Shown here: piece after piece, positions 42,186-51,527 of the stretch
Layout: each line of letters starts with the position of its first letter
How positions within the stretch are numbered: position 1 is the stretch's first letter
Source of the DNA: an uncultured Alphaproteobacteria bacterium
GTDB taxonomy: Bacteria > Pseudomonadota > Alphaproteobacteria > RF32 > CAG-239
Length of the DNA: 64,000 bases
NCBI GenBank assembly: GCA_910577205.1
Contig: CAJTMA010000007.1
Span: 7,251 to 71,250 of the forward strand
Direction of reading: 5' to 3'
Notes under the pieces: generated by a model
Databases searched by the model: none
What the model was told of the DNA's origin: nothing
What the model saw: the letters and a program-made list of their open reading frames with translations, nothing else
Program-made: the position numbers and the translations under genes

Positions 42186-42698
42186 TTAGACTTCCCAACT
42201 ACGGGAAAACTCTTCGTCTTTAAATAACGATGCCAAGCCGGTTATTTGTTTGAGGCGCAGCACTTCATCGGCAGACATTCCGATATTGCGGCAAATCCAC
42301 GAATCGCTTTTGCCCATTTCCAACAACTCGGCAACAATGTTGCTCATCAAATCTACATTGTGACTACCGCGCGCACGGTTATGGCGGATGGTAGAAGCCA
42401 TACGATCGCCCAGCGGTTTGTCAATCACAACAACAGGCATCAAGCCGCGTTCCCGCTCATAAATACGCGGGCTGGTCATCATTGTGGTATAGCGGTGGAA
42501 GCCGTCAACGACGATATATTCATCATTTTCTTTATCATAATAACAAACAATCGGCTGGGTATAACCATCCTCCCAGATGGAAATTTCCAGCAATTTCATT
42601 TCCGGAGGAGCTACACGGTTCGGGTTGTAGTCGTTAGCTTTAATTTTTTCGACTGGAATAGCCTGTACATTATAGACCGGACTCTTAAATTCACTCAT
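42186..42698 (-). CDS. IbrB-like ParB/Srx-fold protein
   Basis: A 170-residue protein of the ParB/sulfiredoxin fold. The pattern IPVEKIKANDYNPNRVAP, YIVVDGFHRYTTM, then IRHNRARGSHNVDLMSNIV corresponds to the ParB N-terminal domain with its GxxRxxA-like element (GFHRYTT) and to IbrB. A helical region follows (GKSDSWICRNIGMSADEVLRL). It starts 10 bases after the IbrA-like gene with a GAGGAATG ribosome site. In E. coli, ibrA and ibrB control expression of immunoglobulin-binding Eib proteins; mechanism unknown. Confidence 0.83.
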   Translation of the reverse strand: MSEFKSPVYNVQAIPVEKIKANDYNPNRVAPPEMKLLEISIWEDGYTQPIVCYYDKENDEYIVVDGFHRYTTMMTSPRIYERERGLMPVVVIDKPLGDRMASTIRHNRARGSHNVDLMSNIVAELLEMGKSDSWICRNIGMSADEVLRLKQITGLASLFKDEEFSRSWEV

Positions 42699-42708
42699 TA
42701 GTCATTCC

Positions 42709-44010
42709 TCACAAATTACGATATTTTTCCATTAATTCCCGTTCACGCTCCGCCTGTTTTTTGGTTTGGGTAAAGCCCATATATTTGCAGAGGTGGTCAT
42801 TTTTCAAGATACAGACCGCCATACGCTTCCATGACGGAATGTCGATAGATGATTTGATGTCATCCGTGTTGTCCGGCGTTCCGAGAAAACGAATTTTATC
42901 GCGCGTTTTATTGTAACCGCTCGGACCGTTATGGCGGATGGGATAGTTACAATCCTCCAATTCTTTCAATGCCGCTTCATTAACCACGCCGCCTTTTTTC
43001 CACCAAAAACGAATGGAGGTTTTGAATTTGGCAACATAGTTCTGGCGCATACTTTCAGGAAGCGTCGCCAGCAAAAACTTGACATAAGAACGCCAGGTAT
43101 GCCCCGGAGGAAGCGTAAACTTGCGAGCGCCTAAAGCTTTGGTATTGCCATAAATAGCTCCAAAATTAGCACCCTGCACCCGCCCGACAACGCGAATCCA
43201 TGTATCCGGCTCTAAGACGCGATATAAGTTCAAGCTGTCTTTGGCACTTTCATGGTAAGGGCTGGCAACGCGCATTTGGTTAATTGACAAACCGGCCTTA
43301 TAGAAGAGGTCATAAATGTGGTTATAATCATAGTCATATTTGCCGTTAGCGACCCAGACATCCTTGGTTGTCCAGTCATACAGCGGATAAGCATGGTAGA
43401 AGTCCTTGCCCATTTTAGTCGTCCATTTGCCTTCGCCAAAACTGGTTTTCCGTTCGTTGGCATAGGCTCTGTATCGGTTCAGGGATTCATCGGCGCGAAT
43501 GCCCAGCAGGCAGATTGTTGTCCCTTCATGCTGTCTGGCATACCATCTGCCAAATTCTGCATAAAAGTCTTCCTGCGGCATTTTATATTTATAAAAATCA
43601 AAGTTATGGTTTTCCAACTTGATAATGTAGTCCTGCTTAGGCATAGAGCGCACCCAGGCGGCTTTTTTATCCGGGTCCCATGTATACCAATACATTTGGT
43701 AATTGCTTACAGCACAGCGCGAGGCCTGCGGAATGCAGACCCAATAAGGCTCAATATCATTAATATTGTTTTCAAACATACGGGTAACATAATCCGTTGT
43801 TGTCTGGTATTGCGCTTCAAAATCCTGGTGGAAAACGCCGATTTTCTTCTGGATATTATTACGGCGTTTATAATCCAGCACCATGTTGAGCAGCAGGCCG
43901 CTGTCTTTGCCGCCGGAGAAAGACACATAAATATTGTCAAAGTTATCAAATATATATTTCAAACGAGCCTGTGTCGCCTCGTACACATTGATATCCAAAT
44001 ATTTTTTCAC
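42709..44010 (-). CDS. IbrA-like PAPS reductase-family protein (DUF3440)
   Basis: A 433-residue protein with the PP-loop VSFSGGKDSGLLL (about residues 29-41) and DUF3440 features: HQDFEAQY, EPYWVCIP, LLGIRADESLNRYRA, and later VVGRVQGANFGAIYG. It is related to PAPS reductases and to DndC, the ATP-pyrophosphatase of DNA phosphorothioation. The start is placed at GTG 44008-44010, because this gives a GTGA overlap with the preceding stop and AGGAGG lies ten bases upstream. The protein then begins with KKYLDINVYEA, as in IbrA. An ATG at 44046 is the alternative. Confidence 0.85.
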   Translation of the reverse strand: MKKYLDINVYEATQARLKYIFDNFDNIYVSFSGGKDSGLLLNMVLDYKRRNNIQKKIGVFHQDFEAQYQTTTDYVTRMFENNINDIEPYWVCIPQASRCAVSNYQMYWYTWDPDKKAAWVRSMPKQDYIIKLENHNFDFYKYKMPQEDFYAEFGRWYARQHEGTTICLLGIRADESLNRYRAYANERKTSFGEGKWTTKMGKDFYHAYPLYDWTTKDVWVANGKYDYDYNHIYDLFYKAGLSINQMRVASPYHESAKDSLNLYRVLEPDTWIRVVGRVQGANFGAIYGNTKALGARKFTLPPGHTWRSYVKFLLATLPESMRQNYVAKFKTSIRFWWKKGGVVNEAALKELEDCNYPIRHNGPSGYNKTRDKIRFLGTPDNTDDIKSSIDIPSWKRMAVCILKNDHLCKYMGFTQTKKQAERERELMEKYRNL

Positions 44011-45263
44011 AGTCGCAATGCCTCCTCTTTCGTAATCATATGGCAAACGTTTGACAGAACGTTCTTTTTGCGTTCAAGGTTATCATTAATCAGTTGTTCC
44101 AAATTGGTTTTTACCCAAAAGTCATAAATGTTTAGTTTACGGGCAATGCCTTTGCTGCTGATGCTGTCCAACCCTTCCACCTTACATTTATAATCAAAAG
44201 TCTGTGAAAAATATATAATATTATTACACAATTGCATATCTAAACCGAATTTATCAACACCATAAGTGCAAAACATGATATCGGCATGACGCTCAAACTC
44301 TTTGATGGCTTTACGCTTGTTGGATTTGCCGGTTAACTCGACAAATTTGACATCCCCGAAAAATTTACTTTCTTTGAAAAAAGTAATTTCATCTAAAAAC
44401 TTAATAAAAATAATAACTTTTTCCCCTCTGGCCAAAATCTGTTTAACCAGCTCCCGCAAGGCTTCCAGCTTGTTTTGTGACAGCGTATACATCCGCTGGA
44501 AATTTTGCACAACATCCATAAACGCTACCTGTTCCCGCTCTTGCAGAAAGAGATTTTTTTCATCATTATAACTTTCTTCTTCACGCGGTGTCAGTTCAAA
44601 ATATTGGTTCCTGTGGGTAATTTCGATTTCTTCTCCGAAATCATACCCCAAGACATAGGGTTTTATGTATTCAAAAAGGCGTTGTTCGTCTTCAGGGCGC
44701 GACCACTGCTTTATGACAAGATAGTTACTATAGCTGGAAGGCATAAAGATATGACCGAACTGGTTTTCATTCATACGCAAAATCCGCGTATCCAGAAATT
44801 CTATTTGCGAATATAAATCAATTAATCCCTGTGTCAACGGTATACTGCTCAATATCAGGCGGTAACTGAATTTAGAACTTAAGGAAAGAAGGCGCTGTGT
44901 TCGGCCAGCTTCTGTGTTTTTGATGGTAATACTTTCGTCTACAACGCAAAAAATTTTAAAATTATGGATTAAATTATAAAGCTCTAGGTACTTCTCATCA
45001 GAAACAGACACACTCTCTATTGAATAAAAATATATGCGGTGGCGGAAAGTGCGGTTGTTCTTTTTAATCTCATTCATATAAGAACGAGTCGCCAGAAATC
45101 CTGACGGGGCTATCCAAATAATAAAATCAACCTCGTCCAGTTTTTCTTCAACCAAAGCCAAGGCCATTTGAATTTTTTTAACGGCTTGGTTTATGAATAA
45201 AATGCCCGATCGCAAATCGCTTAATTTTTGGTGAGCTGCCATCAATACATCATCTTTTATCAT
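44007..45263 (-). CDS. Degenerate SNF2-like helicase (likely ATPase-dead)
   Basis: A 418-residue protein with the two-domain SNF2/superfamily 2 layout. Motif I should be a GxGKT loop, but the aligned segment GILFINQAVKKIQMALAL (20-37) lacks it. Motif Ia is IAPSGFL and motif II DESITIKN (109-116) is retained. Motif III GTP reads SIP, and motif V is FGLDMQLC. Motif VI, normally Q-x2-DRxxRxGQ with two arginine fingers, reads VEGLDSISSKG (362-372), so both Arg and Gln are missing. It starts with AAGGAAACG and is the first gene of a coupled leftward cassette with IbrA, IbrB and LysR proteins. Confidence 0.75.
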   Translation of the reverse strand: MIKDDVLMAAHQKLSDLRSGILFINQAVKKIQMALALVEEKLDEVDFIIWIAPSGFLATRSYMNEIKKNNRTFRHRIYFYSIESVSVSDEKYLELYNLIHNFKIFCVVDESITIKNTEAGRTQRLLSLSSKFSYRLILSSIPLTQGLIDLYSQIEFLDTRILRMNENQFGHIFMPSSYSNYLVIKQWSRPEDEQRLFEYIKPYVLGYDFGEEIEITHRNQYFELTPREEESYNDEKNLFLQEREQVAFMDVVQNFQRMYTLSQNKLEALRELVKQILARGEKVIIFIKFLDEITFFKESKFFGDVKFVELTGKSNKRKAIKEFERHADIMFCTYGVDKFGLDMQLCNNIIYFSQTFDYKCKVEGLDSISSKGIARKLNIYDFWVKTNLEQLINDNLERKKNVLSNVCHMITKEEALRL

Positions 45264-45354
45264 AGTCGTTTCCTTAAGTTTATTAGTACCTATCTAATAT
45301 ATAATATCACAATAAAAACTTCCAAGCTTCTCTTAATAGTTGCCAATAGCGTTT

Positions 45355-45371
45355 TTGGCACGGATATTGCA
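45355..45371 (+). promoter_or_regulatory. Sigma-54 (RpoN) promoter of the flagellar operon
   Basis: TTGGCACGGATATTGCA matches the -24/-12 consensus TGGCACG-N4-TTGC(A/T) at all key positions. It lies 40 bases before the flgI start and faces it. Confidence 0.82.
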
Positions 45372-45410
45372 TATGCTCACACAAGTTTATTGTATTTTTG
45401 GTAGGATGTT

Positions 45411-46541
45411 ATGGTTATGACAACTCTTTTATTTAAGAAATCTGCGGTGTTCAGCATTGTTTGCGCTATGTGGCTGGGAATAGCACCTTCCGCAGCAGCA
45501 AGCTCGCGAATAAAAGATATTGCCGACTTTGAAGGAGTCAGAGAGAACCAATTGGTCGGTTACGGCCTGGTTGTGGGTTTAAACGGCAGCGGCGATAACA
45601 TCAAATCCATCAATTTCACCAAGGAAAGTTTAATCAGTATGCTCGACCAACTTGGCATTAATGCCAGAGATGGGCAGCTGAAGTCCAAAAACATAGCCGC
45701 GGTGATGGTTACGGCCAGCCTGCCGGCTTTTGCCCGTCAAGGCAGCCGGATTGACGTTATGGTCAGCGCTATGGGCGATGCCAAGAGCCTGCAAGGCGGT
45801 ACTTTGGTTGCCACGCCGCTGGTCGGTGCCAATGGCGAGGTATATGCTGTTGCGCAAGGGCAAATAGCAACCGGCAGCGTCGCCGCACAGTCCGGCGGCA
45901 CTTCGGTTACCCGCGGTGTTCCGACATCGGGAAGAATCGCCAACGGCGCAATTATTGAAAATGAAATTCAATTTGCTTTGGACAGCCTTGATAATATCCG
46001 CATTGCCCTGCGCAATCCGGATTTCACCACCGCACGCAGAGTATCCGATGCGATTAACGCCATGTTGGGGCAGCCGGCAGCAAAAGCTACTGACCCGGCA
46101 ACTGTCGACCTGCAAATTCCGCAGGAATATCAGGACAAGGTGGTTGATTTGATGACAAAAATCGAACAGTTGCAAGTCCAGCCGGATCAGCTAGCCAAAG
46201 TTGTCATCGACGAAAGTTCCGGCATTATCGTTATCGGCAAAGATGTTAAAATTAACAAGCTGGCAATTGCCCAAGGAAACCTGACCATCAAAATTTCTGA
46301 AATTCCGTTGGTTTCCCAGCCCCTACCCTTTACCGGCGGCACAACAATTACCCGTAATGTGACGGCTATTGACATTAATGAAGAGGTTAACAGCAAACTG
46401 AGCGTGTTGGATACCGGCGTAAATCTGCAGGAACTGGTAGACGGACTGAATGCATTGGGCGTTACCCCGAGGGATTTAATCAGCATTTTGCAAGCGGTTA
46501 AGGCCAGCGGCGCATTACAGGCTGACATAGAGGTTATTTAA
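45411..46541 (+). CDS. flgI: Flagellar P-ring protein FlgI
   Basis: A 376-residue protein with a signal peptide (about residues 1-30) and the family start SRIKDIADFEGVRENQLVGYGLVVGLNGSGD. Matching segments include SMLDQLGINA, AVMVTASLPAFARQGSRIDV and the C-terminal LVDGLNALGVTPRDLISILQAVKASGAL. FlgI forms the ring around the rod in the peptidoglycan layer. It is the first gene of flgI-flgJ-flgN-flgK-flgL. Confidence 0.95.
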   Translation: MVMTTLLFKKSAVFSIVCAMWLGIAPSAAASSRIKDIADFEGVRENQLVGYGLVVGLNGSGDNIKSINFTKESLISMLDQLGINARDGQLKSKNIAAVMVTASLPAFARQGSRIDVMVSAMGDAKSLQGGTLVATPLVGANGEVYAVAQGQIATGSVAAQSGGTSVTRGVPTSGRIANGAIIENEIQFALDSLDNIRIALRNPDFTTARRVSDAINAMLGQPAAKATDPATVDLQIPQEYQDKVVDLMTKIEQLQVQPDQLAKVVIDESSGIIVIGKDVKINKLAIAQGNLTIKISEIPLVSQPLPFTGGTTITRNVTAIDINEEVNSKLSVLDTGVNLQELVDGLNALGVTPRDLISILQAVKASGALQADIEVI

Positions 46542-46542
46542 G

Positions 46543-46905
46543 ATGGAAAACGCGCAGATTAACAGTTTTGACACGGCGGCGTTGGCTTTATATCAAAAGC
46601 CGAATACGTCACTGACGGGAAAGAAAACGGTCAGTCAGGAAGAAGCAGAAAAGGCAGCTAAAGACTTTGAGGCTTTTTTCATCAGCCGAATGATGGAAAC
46701 AATGTTTGAAGGGATTTCCACAGACGGAATGTTTGGCGGCGGTCAGGCGGAAAAAGTTTACCGCTCGCTATTGATTAACGAATATGGCAAAGCTATGGCC
46801 AAAACCGGAAGCATCGGTGTTGCCGACGAGGTTATGCGTTCAATTATCGAAATGCAGGAAATGGCTTCGCAAGGCTATATCAACGGTACTAATGCAAGAC
46901 AGTGA
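46543..46905 (+). CDS. flgJ: Rod-binding protein (FlgJ N-terminal / CheL type)
   Basis: A 120-residue protein corresponding to the rod-binding domain of FlgJ without the muramidase domain, as is usual in alphaproteobacteria. EKAAKDFEAFFISRMMETMF and the GGGQAEKVYRSLLINEYGKAMA segment are diagnostic. It helps rod assembly in the periplasm. It starts one base after flgI. Confidence 0.87.
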   Translation: MENAQINSFDTAALALYQKPNTSLTGKKTVSQEEAEKAAKDFEAFFISRMMETMFEGISTDGMFGGGQAEKVYRSLLINEYGKAMAKTGSIGVADEVMRSIIEMQEMASQGYINGTNARQ

Positions 46906-46913
46906 GGTGTGAG

Positions 46914-47369
46914 ATGGAACATTCAGGACAACAGATTGATGTTCAGCAGAAGATAAGCGATTATCAGGAAATTATCCATACTTTTGCCGCTCTGCTGCAA
47001 GAAGAAAATCAGGCTTTACGCGATTATGACGTTGTGAGCGTCAGCGAACTGTATGAGCAAAAAGCACAGATTGTAACCGTTTATCGCAATTTGGTAGCTT
47101 TTTTCATCAAACATCAGGAAATTTTGGCATCTATGGAAAGTACAGCCAAAGCCAATCTGAAAGAAGCCTCTCTGAAGCTTGATGCCCTGCTTCAGGAAAA
47201 TAACTTATTATTACAAACCAGAATGGAAACCAGCAAATCGGTTATCGGCACGATTGTCAATGTTGCCAAGATGACAACGAAATCCAATTCGACATCTTAT
47301 GGCGCGCAGGGGCAGTTCTCGCCGCTTGATAACCAACACAGCGCGCTGGCCGTCAACAGAACTTTATAG
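46914..47369 (+). CDS. flgN: FlgN-like export chaperone for hook-associated proteins
   Basis: A 151-residue, almost entirely helical protein with heptad-like patterning and a long central coiled coil. The size and the position immediately before flgK and flgL point to FlgN, the cytoplasmic chaperone of both. Sequence resemblance is weak, as is normal for FlgN. The start is set at ATG 46914, after GAGGTG. A GTG at 46902 overlapping the flgJ stop (GTGA) is the alternative. Confidence 0.7.
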   Translation: MEHSGQQIDVQQKISDYQEIIHTFAALLQEENQALRDYDVVSVSELYEQKAQIVTVYRNLVAFFIKHQEILASMESTAKANLKEASLKLDALLQENNLLLQTRMETSKSVIGTIVNVAKMTTKSNSTSYGAQGQFSPLDNQHSALAVNRTL

Positions 47370-47379
47370 GAGTTGAATC

Positions 47380-49572
47380 ATGGTAATGCTCTCAGGATTA
47401 CAGACCGCCCTCAGCGGCATGAAAGTTGCCCAAAACCAGATGGATATCATCGGGCGCAATCTGGCTAATATTGATACTGTCGGCTATACGCGCAAGACTG
47501 CACTGCAAAGCAATGTTGTTTTGGGCGGACAAAGTGCCGGCGTGCAAATCGGCGATATTACCCGCACGGTCAATGAAGGGCTGCTTAAAAGCTATCTGGC
47601 CTCCAACAGCACAACCGGCAATCTTAATGCCAAGCAGCAATACCTCGGTAAAACCGAAACATTGCTGGGCACGCCGCAGGGGAACAACTCCATTGCCGCT
47701 AACGTCGGCAATCTGCAATCGGCATTTGAATCTTTCGCTTCAGATGTTACTTCGGCAACCAGCCGTTATAATTTGCTAAATAATGCGGATACCGTTGCTT
47801 CCCGTTTGAATTCGCTGACAACGGAAATTCAGAAATTGCGCGGCGATGCTGACCTCAATATCAGCGAGGCTTGCGATCAGGTTAATGACTATCTTGATAA
47901 ATTACAGGCTCTTAACGACCAGATTGTCAAATATAAGGTTTTGGGCTACGAAGGCGTTGCCGATTTGGAAGATCAGCGCGACCAGGCATTGCGCGAATTG
48001 AGCGGACTTATGGACATCTCCTATTTTAAGCGGGAAACCGGTGAAATCGTTATTCAGACGACTAACGGTGTCACACTGCTTGACCGTTATCCGCATCATT
48101 TGTCACATAATGCCGTGGCACAAGCCAGCCCGACAACGTCTTATGCCGGCGGCGGCATTGGCGGCATTTATGTTGACGGCGAAGATATTACTTCTCAAAT
48201 TCGTGATGGCGAAATCAAAGGCTTGATTGATATTCGCGACAACCAGCTTACGTCGTTGCAGAGCCAATTAAATGAATTGGCCTCAACCTTAAAGGAAAGC
48301 ATCAACCAAATTCATAACCGTGGGACGTCTTTCCCCAATGCACCGTCAGAAATGACCGGGACAAGACGGTTTATTGATCCGGCAAACCAAAATATTCAGA
48401 TTTCTAACGGCGATGTACGCTTTACAATTTTTGACTCTGAAGGCAAACAGGTTGCGACAACCACCCTGCTCGGCGGATTAGGTTTTCCTGATGCCGGCGG
48501 CAGCGTCACCGACATGGTCAGCCGTATTAACGACTGGCTGACTTCTGCTGATGGAGCTAATCTGCCGCAAGCTTATGCCGAAATCAACAAAGACGGACAG
48601 GTTGTTATTAATACTGGGGACAGTAATTATTCTTTCTCCATTCGCGATGAGGCTTCTTCAACGCCGGGCAGCGCCCAGCAGGATGTTTCCATCAAGTTTG
48701 ATGTTAACGGCGATGGCGCATTTGACCGTTCATTTGAGGGATTTTCTTATTTCTTTGGAATGAATGACTTTTTCACAAACACCACAAATGAGCATATTTA
48801 TGATTCCAAGGTGATGAGCAAAAACGCCAATTTGGGTGTAAGGGAAAAAATTACCCTGAACTTTGCTACCGGCAACAATCCGGCTCTGGGTTCTATTACC
48901 ATTAACACCAATGACAGCCTGCAGGATATTGTTAACAAAATTAACAGCGATGAGGCTCTTAATGCCCAAATTAAAGCTTCGCTCGTGCCTAACGGCAACG
49001 GTTATGTGTTGCAGATTAATAATACCTCGGGCGAACAGCTGGAAATCAGCGAAGCCGTTAACCCGGCCAGCGGCACGACCAGCGGCTTTTTGGAGCGTAT
49101 CGGGCTGCACCCGTCTAATGCTGACAGTGCCGGTTCTTTGAAAGTTCGCGATGATTTGATGAGCAATCCTTCCGGGATTGCGTCAGGTACGCCTGAGTTT
49201 AATCCCAATTCCGGCGTATATCAGCTTAATCCGGCAGCCAATGACATCGCCAATGCCATGGCTAAAGTATTCAGCGAATCTCAAGATTTCGGACAAGCAG
49301 GGACTATTGCCAAAACCAGCACCACTCTGGCAAATTATGCGGCAACCTTTGTCGGCGCTATCGCGACAGAAGCCAACAGCGCAGAAGCTAATCTGGGATA
49401 TCAGCAAGAACTGACAAACTCGATTTCGCTAAAAGAAGCTAAATTAAGCGGTGTCGACCGTGATGAAGAATTAGCGCAGCTGATTGTCTTTCAACAGAGC
49501 TATGCGGCCTGCGCCCAAACTTTTACAGCGTCCAAAGAAATGCTGGATATGCTGTTGAATATGGTTAACTAG
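47380..49572 (+). CDS. flgK: Flagellar hook-associated protein FlgK (HAP1)
   Basis: A 730-residue hook-filament junction protein. The N-terminal rod/hook motif (LSGLQTALSGMKVAQNQMDIIGRNLANIDTVGYTRK region, residues about 3-40) and the C-terminal DEELAQLIVFQQSYAACAQTF…MLDMLLNMVN are both conserved and form the D0/D1 coiled coils. The central part holds variable surface domains and is longer than in E. coli FlgK (547). GGAG lies seven bases before the ATG. Confidence 0.93.
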   Translation: MVMLSGLQTALSGMKVAQNQMDIIGRNLANIDTVGYTRKTALQSNVVLGGQSAGVQIGDITRTVNEGLLKSYLASNSTTGNLNAKQQYLGKTETLLGTPQGNNSIAANVGNLQSAFESFASDVTSATSRYNLLNNADTVASRLNSLTTEIQKLRGDADLNISEACDQVNDYLDKLQALNDQIVKYKVLGYEGVADLEDQRDQALRELSGLMDISYFKRETGEIVIQTTNGVTLLDRYPHHLSHNAVAQASPTTSYAGGGIGGIYVDGEDITSQIRDGEIKGLIDIRDNQLTSLQSQLNELASTLKESINQIHNRGTSFPNAPSEMTGTRRFIDPANQNIQISNGDVRFTIFDSEGKQVATTTLLGGLGFPDAGGSVTDMVSRINDWLTSADGANLPQAYAEINKDGQVVINTGDSNYSFSIRDEASSTPGSAQQDVSIKFDVNGDGAFDRSFEGFSYFFGMNDFFTNTTNEHIYDSKVMSKNANLGVREKITLNFATGNNPALGSITINTNDSLQDIVNKINSDEALNAQIKASLVPNGNGYVLQINNTSGEQLEISEAVNPASGTTSGFLERIGLHPSNADSAGSLKVRDDLMSNPSGIASGTPEFNPNSGVYQLNPAANDIANAMAKVFSESQDFGQAGTIAKTSTTLANYAATFVGAIATEANSAEANLGYQQELTNSISLKEAKLSGVDRDEELAQLIVFQQSYAACAQTFTASKEMLDMLLNMVN

Positions 49573-49584
49573 GAGGACTGAATT

Positions 49585-51489
49585 ATGCGTGTACCTACTT
49601 ATGCAACTTATATGAATATGGCCAATGCAACGATTAAGAATAAAAACATGGTCGATTTATACAGTTTTCAGTCCATCACCGGCCTGAAATCAATGAACTA
49701 TTCCGGTTACGGCATGAGCGCATCCAGTATCGTTTCGCTGGAAGCTTCGCTGGGCGTAACCAATACTTTTATGGAAAACAACAAAATTACCAATGTTGAA
49801 ATCAAAACCATGAATACATCTATGGATGCTATTCAAAAAGCGATTAATGATTTCAAAAGCACATTAACCAATGCCAGCGGTATGGATTTGGACAAGATTA
49901 CACCGGATTATACCGGCGGAGAAATCTCTTTTACCAATAATAATACGGCTGATTATCTCGGCAAAACCATTACCGTCAACGGCACTCAATATACATTTGC
50001 CAACGACGGAACAGGCAACAATATCGACATCAGCGGCGCAGCTAATGCCCAAGATGTTATGGCTGCTCTGAAAAATAAACTGCCGGCCAATGTTGACTTC
50101 AAGTTTGAAGACAACAAGTTCTCTTTTCCGCTGTATACGATTGATGGTACTTCCAGCGTATTAAATGTGGACGGTGTCAAAACCGGCGAACCGCATACCA
50201 TGAGCGGCGACCAATACCGCGAAATGCAGCAACTGCAAGCGCAGGCATTTTCTGCGCTCAAAATGCTGGTGGACAGCCTAAATACCTTTGCCAACGGCAA
50301 ATATCTGTTTGGCGGCGGCGTTTCCAATGAACCACCGGTGAACTTCCCGTTTAAAACGCTTGATGAATTTCAGGCTTATTATGACGGCATGAACATCAAA
50401 TATCCGTCTAATGCCAGCGCAGATTTATCTAACTTTTCGATTAACGCGGAAAACACCGGAGATATATCCCTGAAATTAAACGGTTCAAACACCAATCAGG
50501 GAACGATTACCGCAGCTAAGGACGGCGGCTTTTTGAAACCGGCAATTACAGCCAATGCAAAAACAACCGGCAAAGTGACATTTAACAGTGACAAAAACAC
50601 TGTTAACGCGACAGAATATGGCGCTTTTAACACCTTCAGCCCCGGAGATACCGTGGTAATGGGCGGCGATGCGGCGGGAGCCAATGCCAAAGCCTATATT
50701 GTCAAATCAGTTTCTGCTGACGGTAAAACCGTGACCTTTGAGGAATCAACTCCGGTGATGACAGATGATGTGATTACGCCGGATAATGATGTGACTTTCA
50801 GCAAATCTTTCCCTGTCGGATCTGTAATTAACATGAACGGCTTCGGCAATAGCAATTTGGCAGGACAAGTTCAGGTTACAGGTATCAGCGATGACGGTAC
50901 AGAACTATACGTCACGGTTGATCCGGCTCGTTTCCCCGATATGACTATTCCGGCTTCCAGCTCTTGGAGCTTGTCAAATGAATCTTATTATCATGGCGGC
51001 GATTTGAGCTCAGAAAAACGGATTTCCGAAAACCAGTCATTGACCTTTGATGTCAACGCCAATGACCCGGCATTTGAAAAGCTGTTCCGGGCATTAGGCT
51101 CTATTGCGCAGGGAAATCTGGTAGATACCCGCAATCCGGCAGACGAAATGATTGGCACTATCAACCAAGAAAGCGCCTTGGACAGGATTAACGAGGCTCT
51201 GGACCTGGTCAGCGATGCCTTGTTTAATGCCGGGCAAAATTCGACAGTTAAAAATGCAGATATTTATACGGTGTCGGCGAAGATTAATGCCAACTATGTG
51301 GTTCTGAACCAGACGACAGAGAATCAGACAAATATTGCAGCCAATCTTCAGAATAACATTACCTCTCTGAAAAATGTCGATAAAACCGAAGCAGGCGTTA
51401 AGCTGCTGCTGGCCTCGCAAAATCTGGAAGCCTCTTATGCGGTTTTGCAACAGGCCATGAGTTTAAGTCTGCTGAATTATTTGAAATAG
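49585..51489 (+). CDS. flgL: Flagellar hook-associated protein FlgL (HAP3), enlarged
   Basis: A 634-residue protein. The N-terminal MRVPTYATYMNMANATIKN and C-terminal LLASQNLEASYAVLQQAMSLSLLNYLK fit the flagellin-like D0/D1 ends of FlgL. YLFGGGVSNEPPV is the conserved region before the variable part. FlgL is usually 300-400 residues; here about 250 residues of Gly/Asn/Thr-rich beta sequence (about 280-530) form an extra surface domain. It ends in a terminator shared with the convergent cysteine-rich gene. Confidence 0.88.
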   Translation: MRVPTYATYMNMANATIKNKNMVDLYSFQSITGLKSMNYSGYGMSASSIVSLEASLGVTNTFMENNKITNVEIKTMNTSMDAIQKAINDFKSTLTNASGMDLDKITPDYTGGEISFTNNNTADYLGKTITVNGTQYTFANDGTGNNIDISGAANAQDVMAALKNKLPANVDFKFEDNKFSFPLYTIDGTSSVLNVDGVKTGEPHTMSGDQYREMQQLQAQAFSALKMLVDSLNTFANGKYLFGGGVSNEPPVNFPFKTLDEFQAYYDGMNIKYPSNASADLSNFSINAENTGDISLKLNGSNTNQGTITAAKDGGFLKPAITANAKTTGKVTFNSDKNTVNATEYGAFNTFSPGDTVVMGGDAAGANAKAYIVKSVSADGKTVTFEESTPVMTDDVITPDNDVTFSKSFPVGSVINMNGFGNSNLAGQVQVTGISDDGTELYVTVDPARFPDMTIPASSSWSLSNESYYHGGDLSSEKRISENQSLTFDVNANDPAFEKLFRALGSIAQGNLVDTRNPADEMIGTINQESALDRINEALDLVSDALFNAGQNSTVKNADIYTVSAKINANYVVLNQTTENQTNIAANLQNNITSLKNVDKTEAGVKLLLASQNLEASYAVLQQAMSLSLLNYLK

Positions 51490-51491
51490 CC

Positions 51492-51522
51492 AAAGCCCGG
51501 GAAATTCCCGGGCTTTTTTTTC
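51492..51522. terminator. Bidirectional terminator
   Basis: A perfect stem AAAGCCCGGGAA with its complement and T run, between flgL and the convergent cysteine-rich gene copy 2. Confidence 0.87.
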
Positions 51523-51527
51523 GACAG

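Noticed and set aside
43318..44127. 269-residue reading frame opposite the IbrA-like gene
   Set aside because: It is the antisense shadow of a well-supported gene with clear motifs; no ribosome site.
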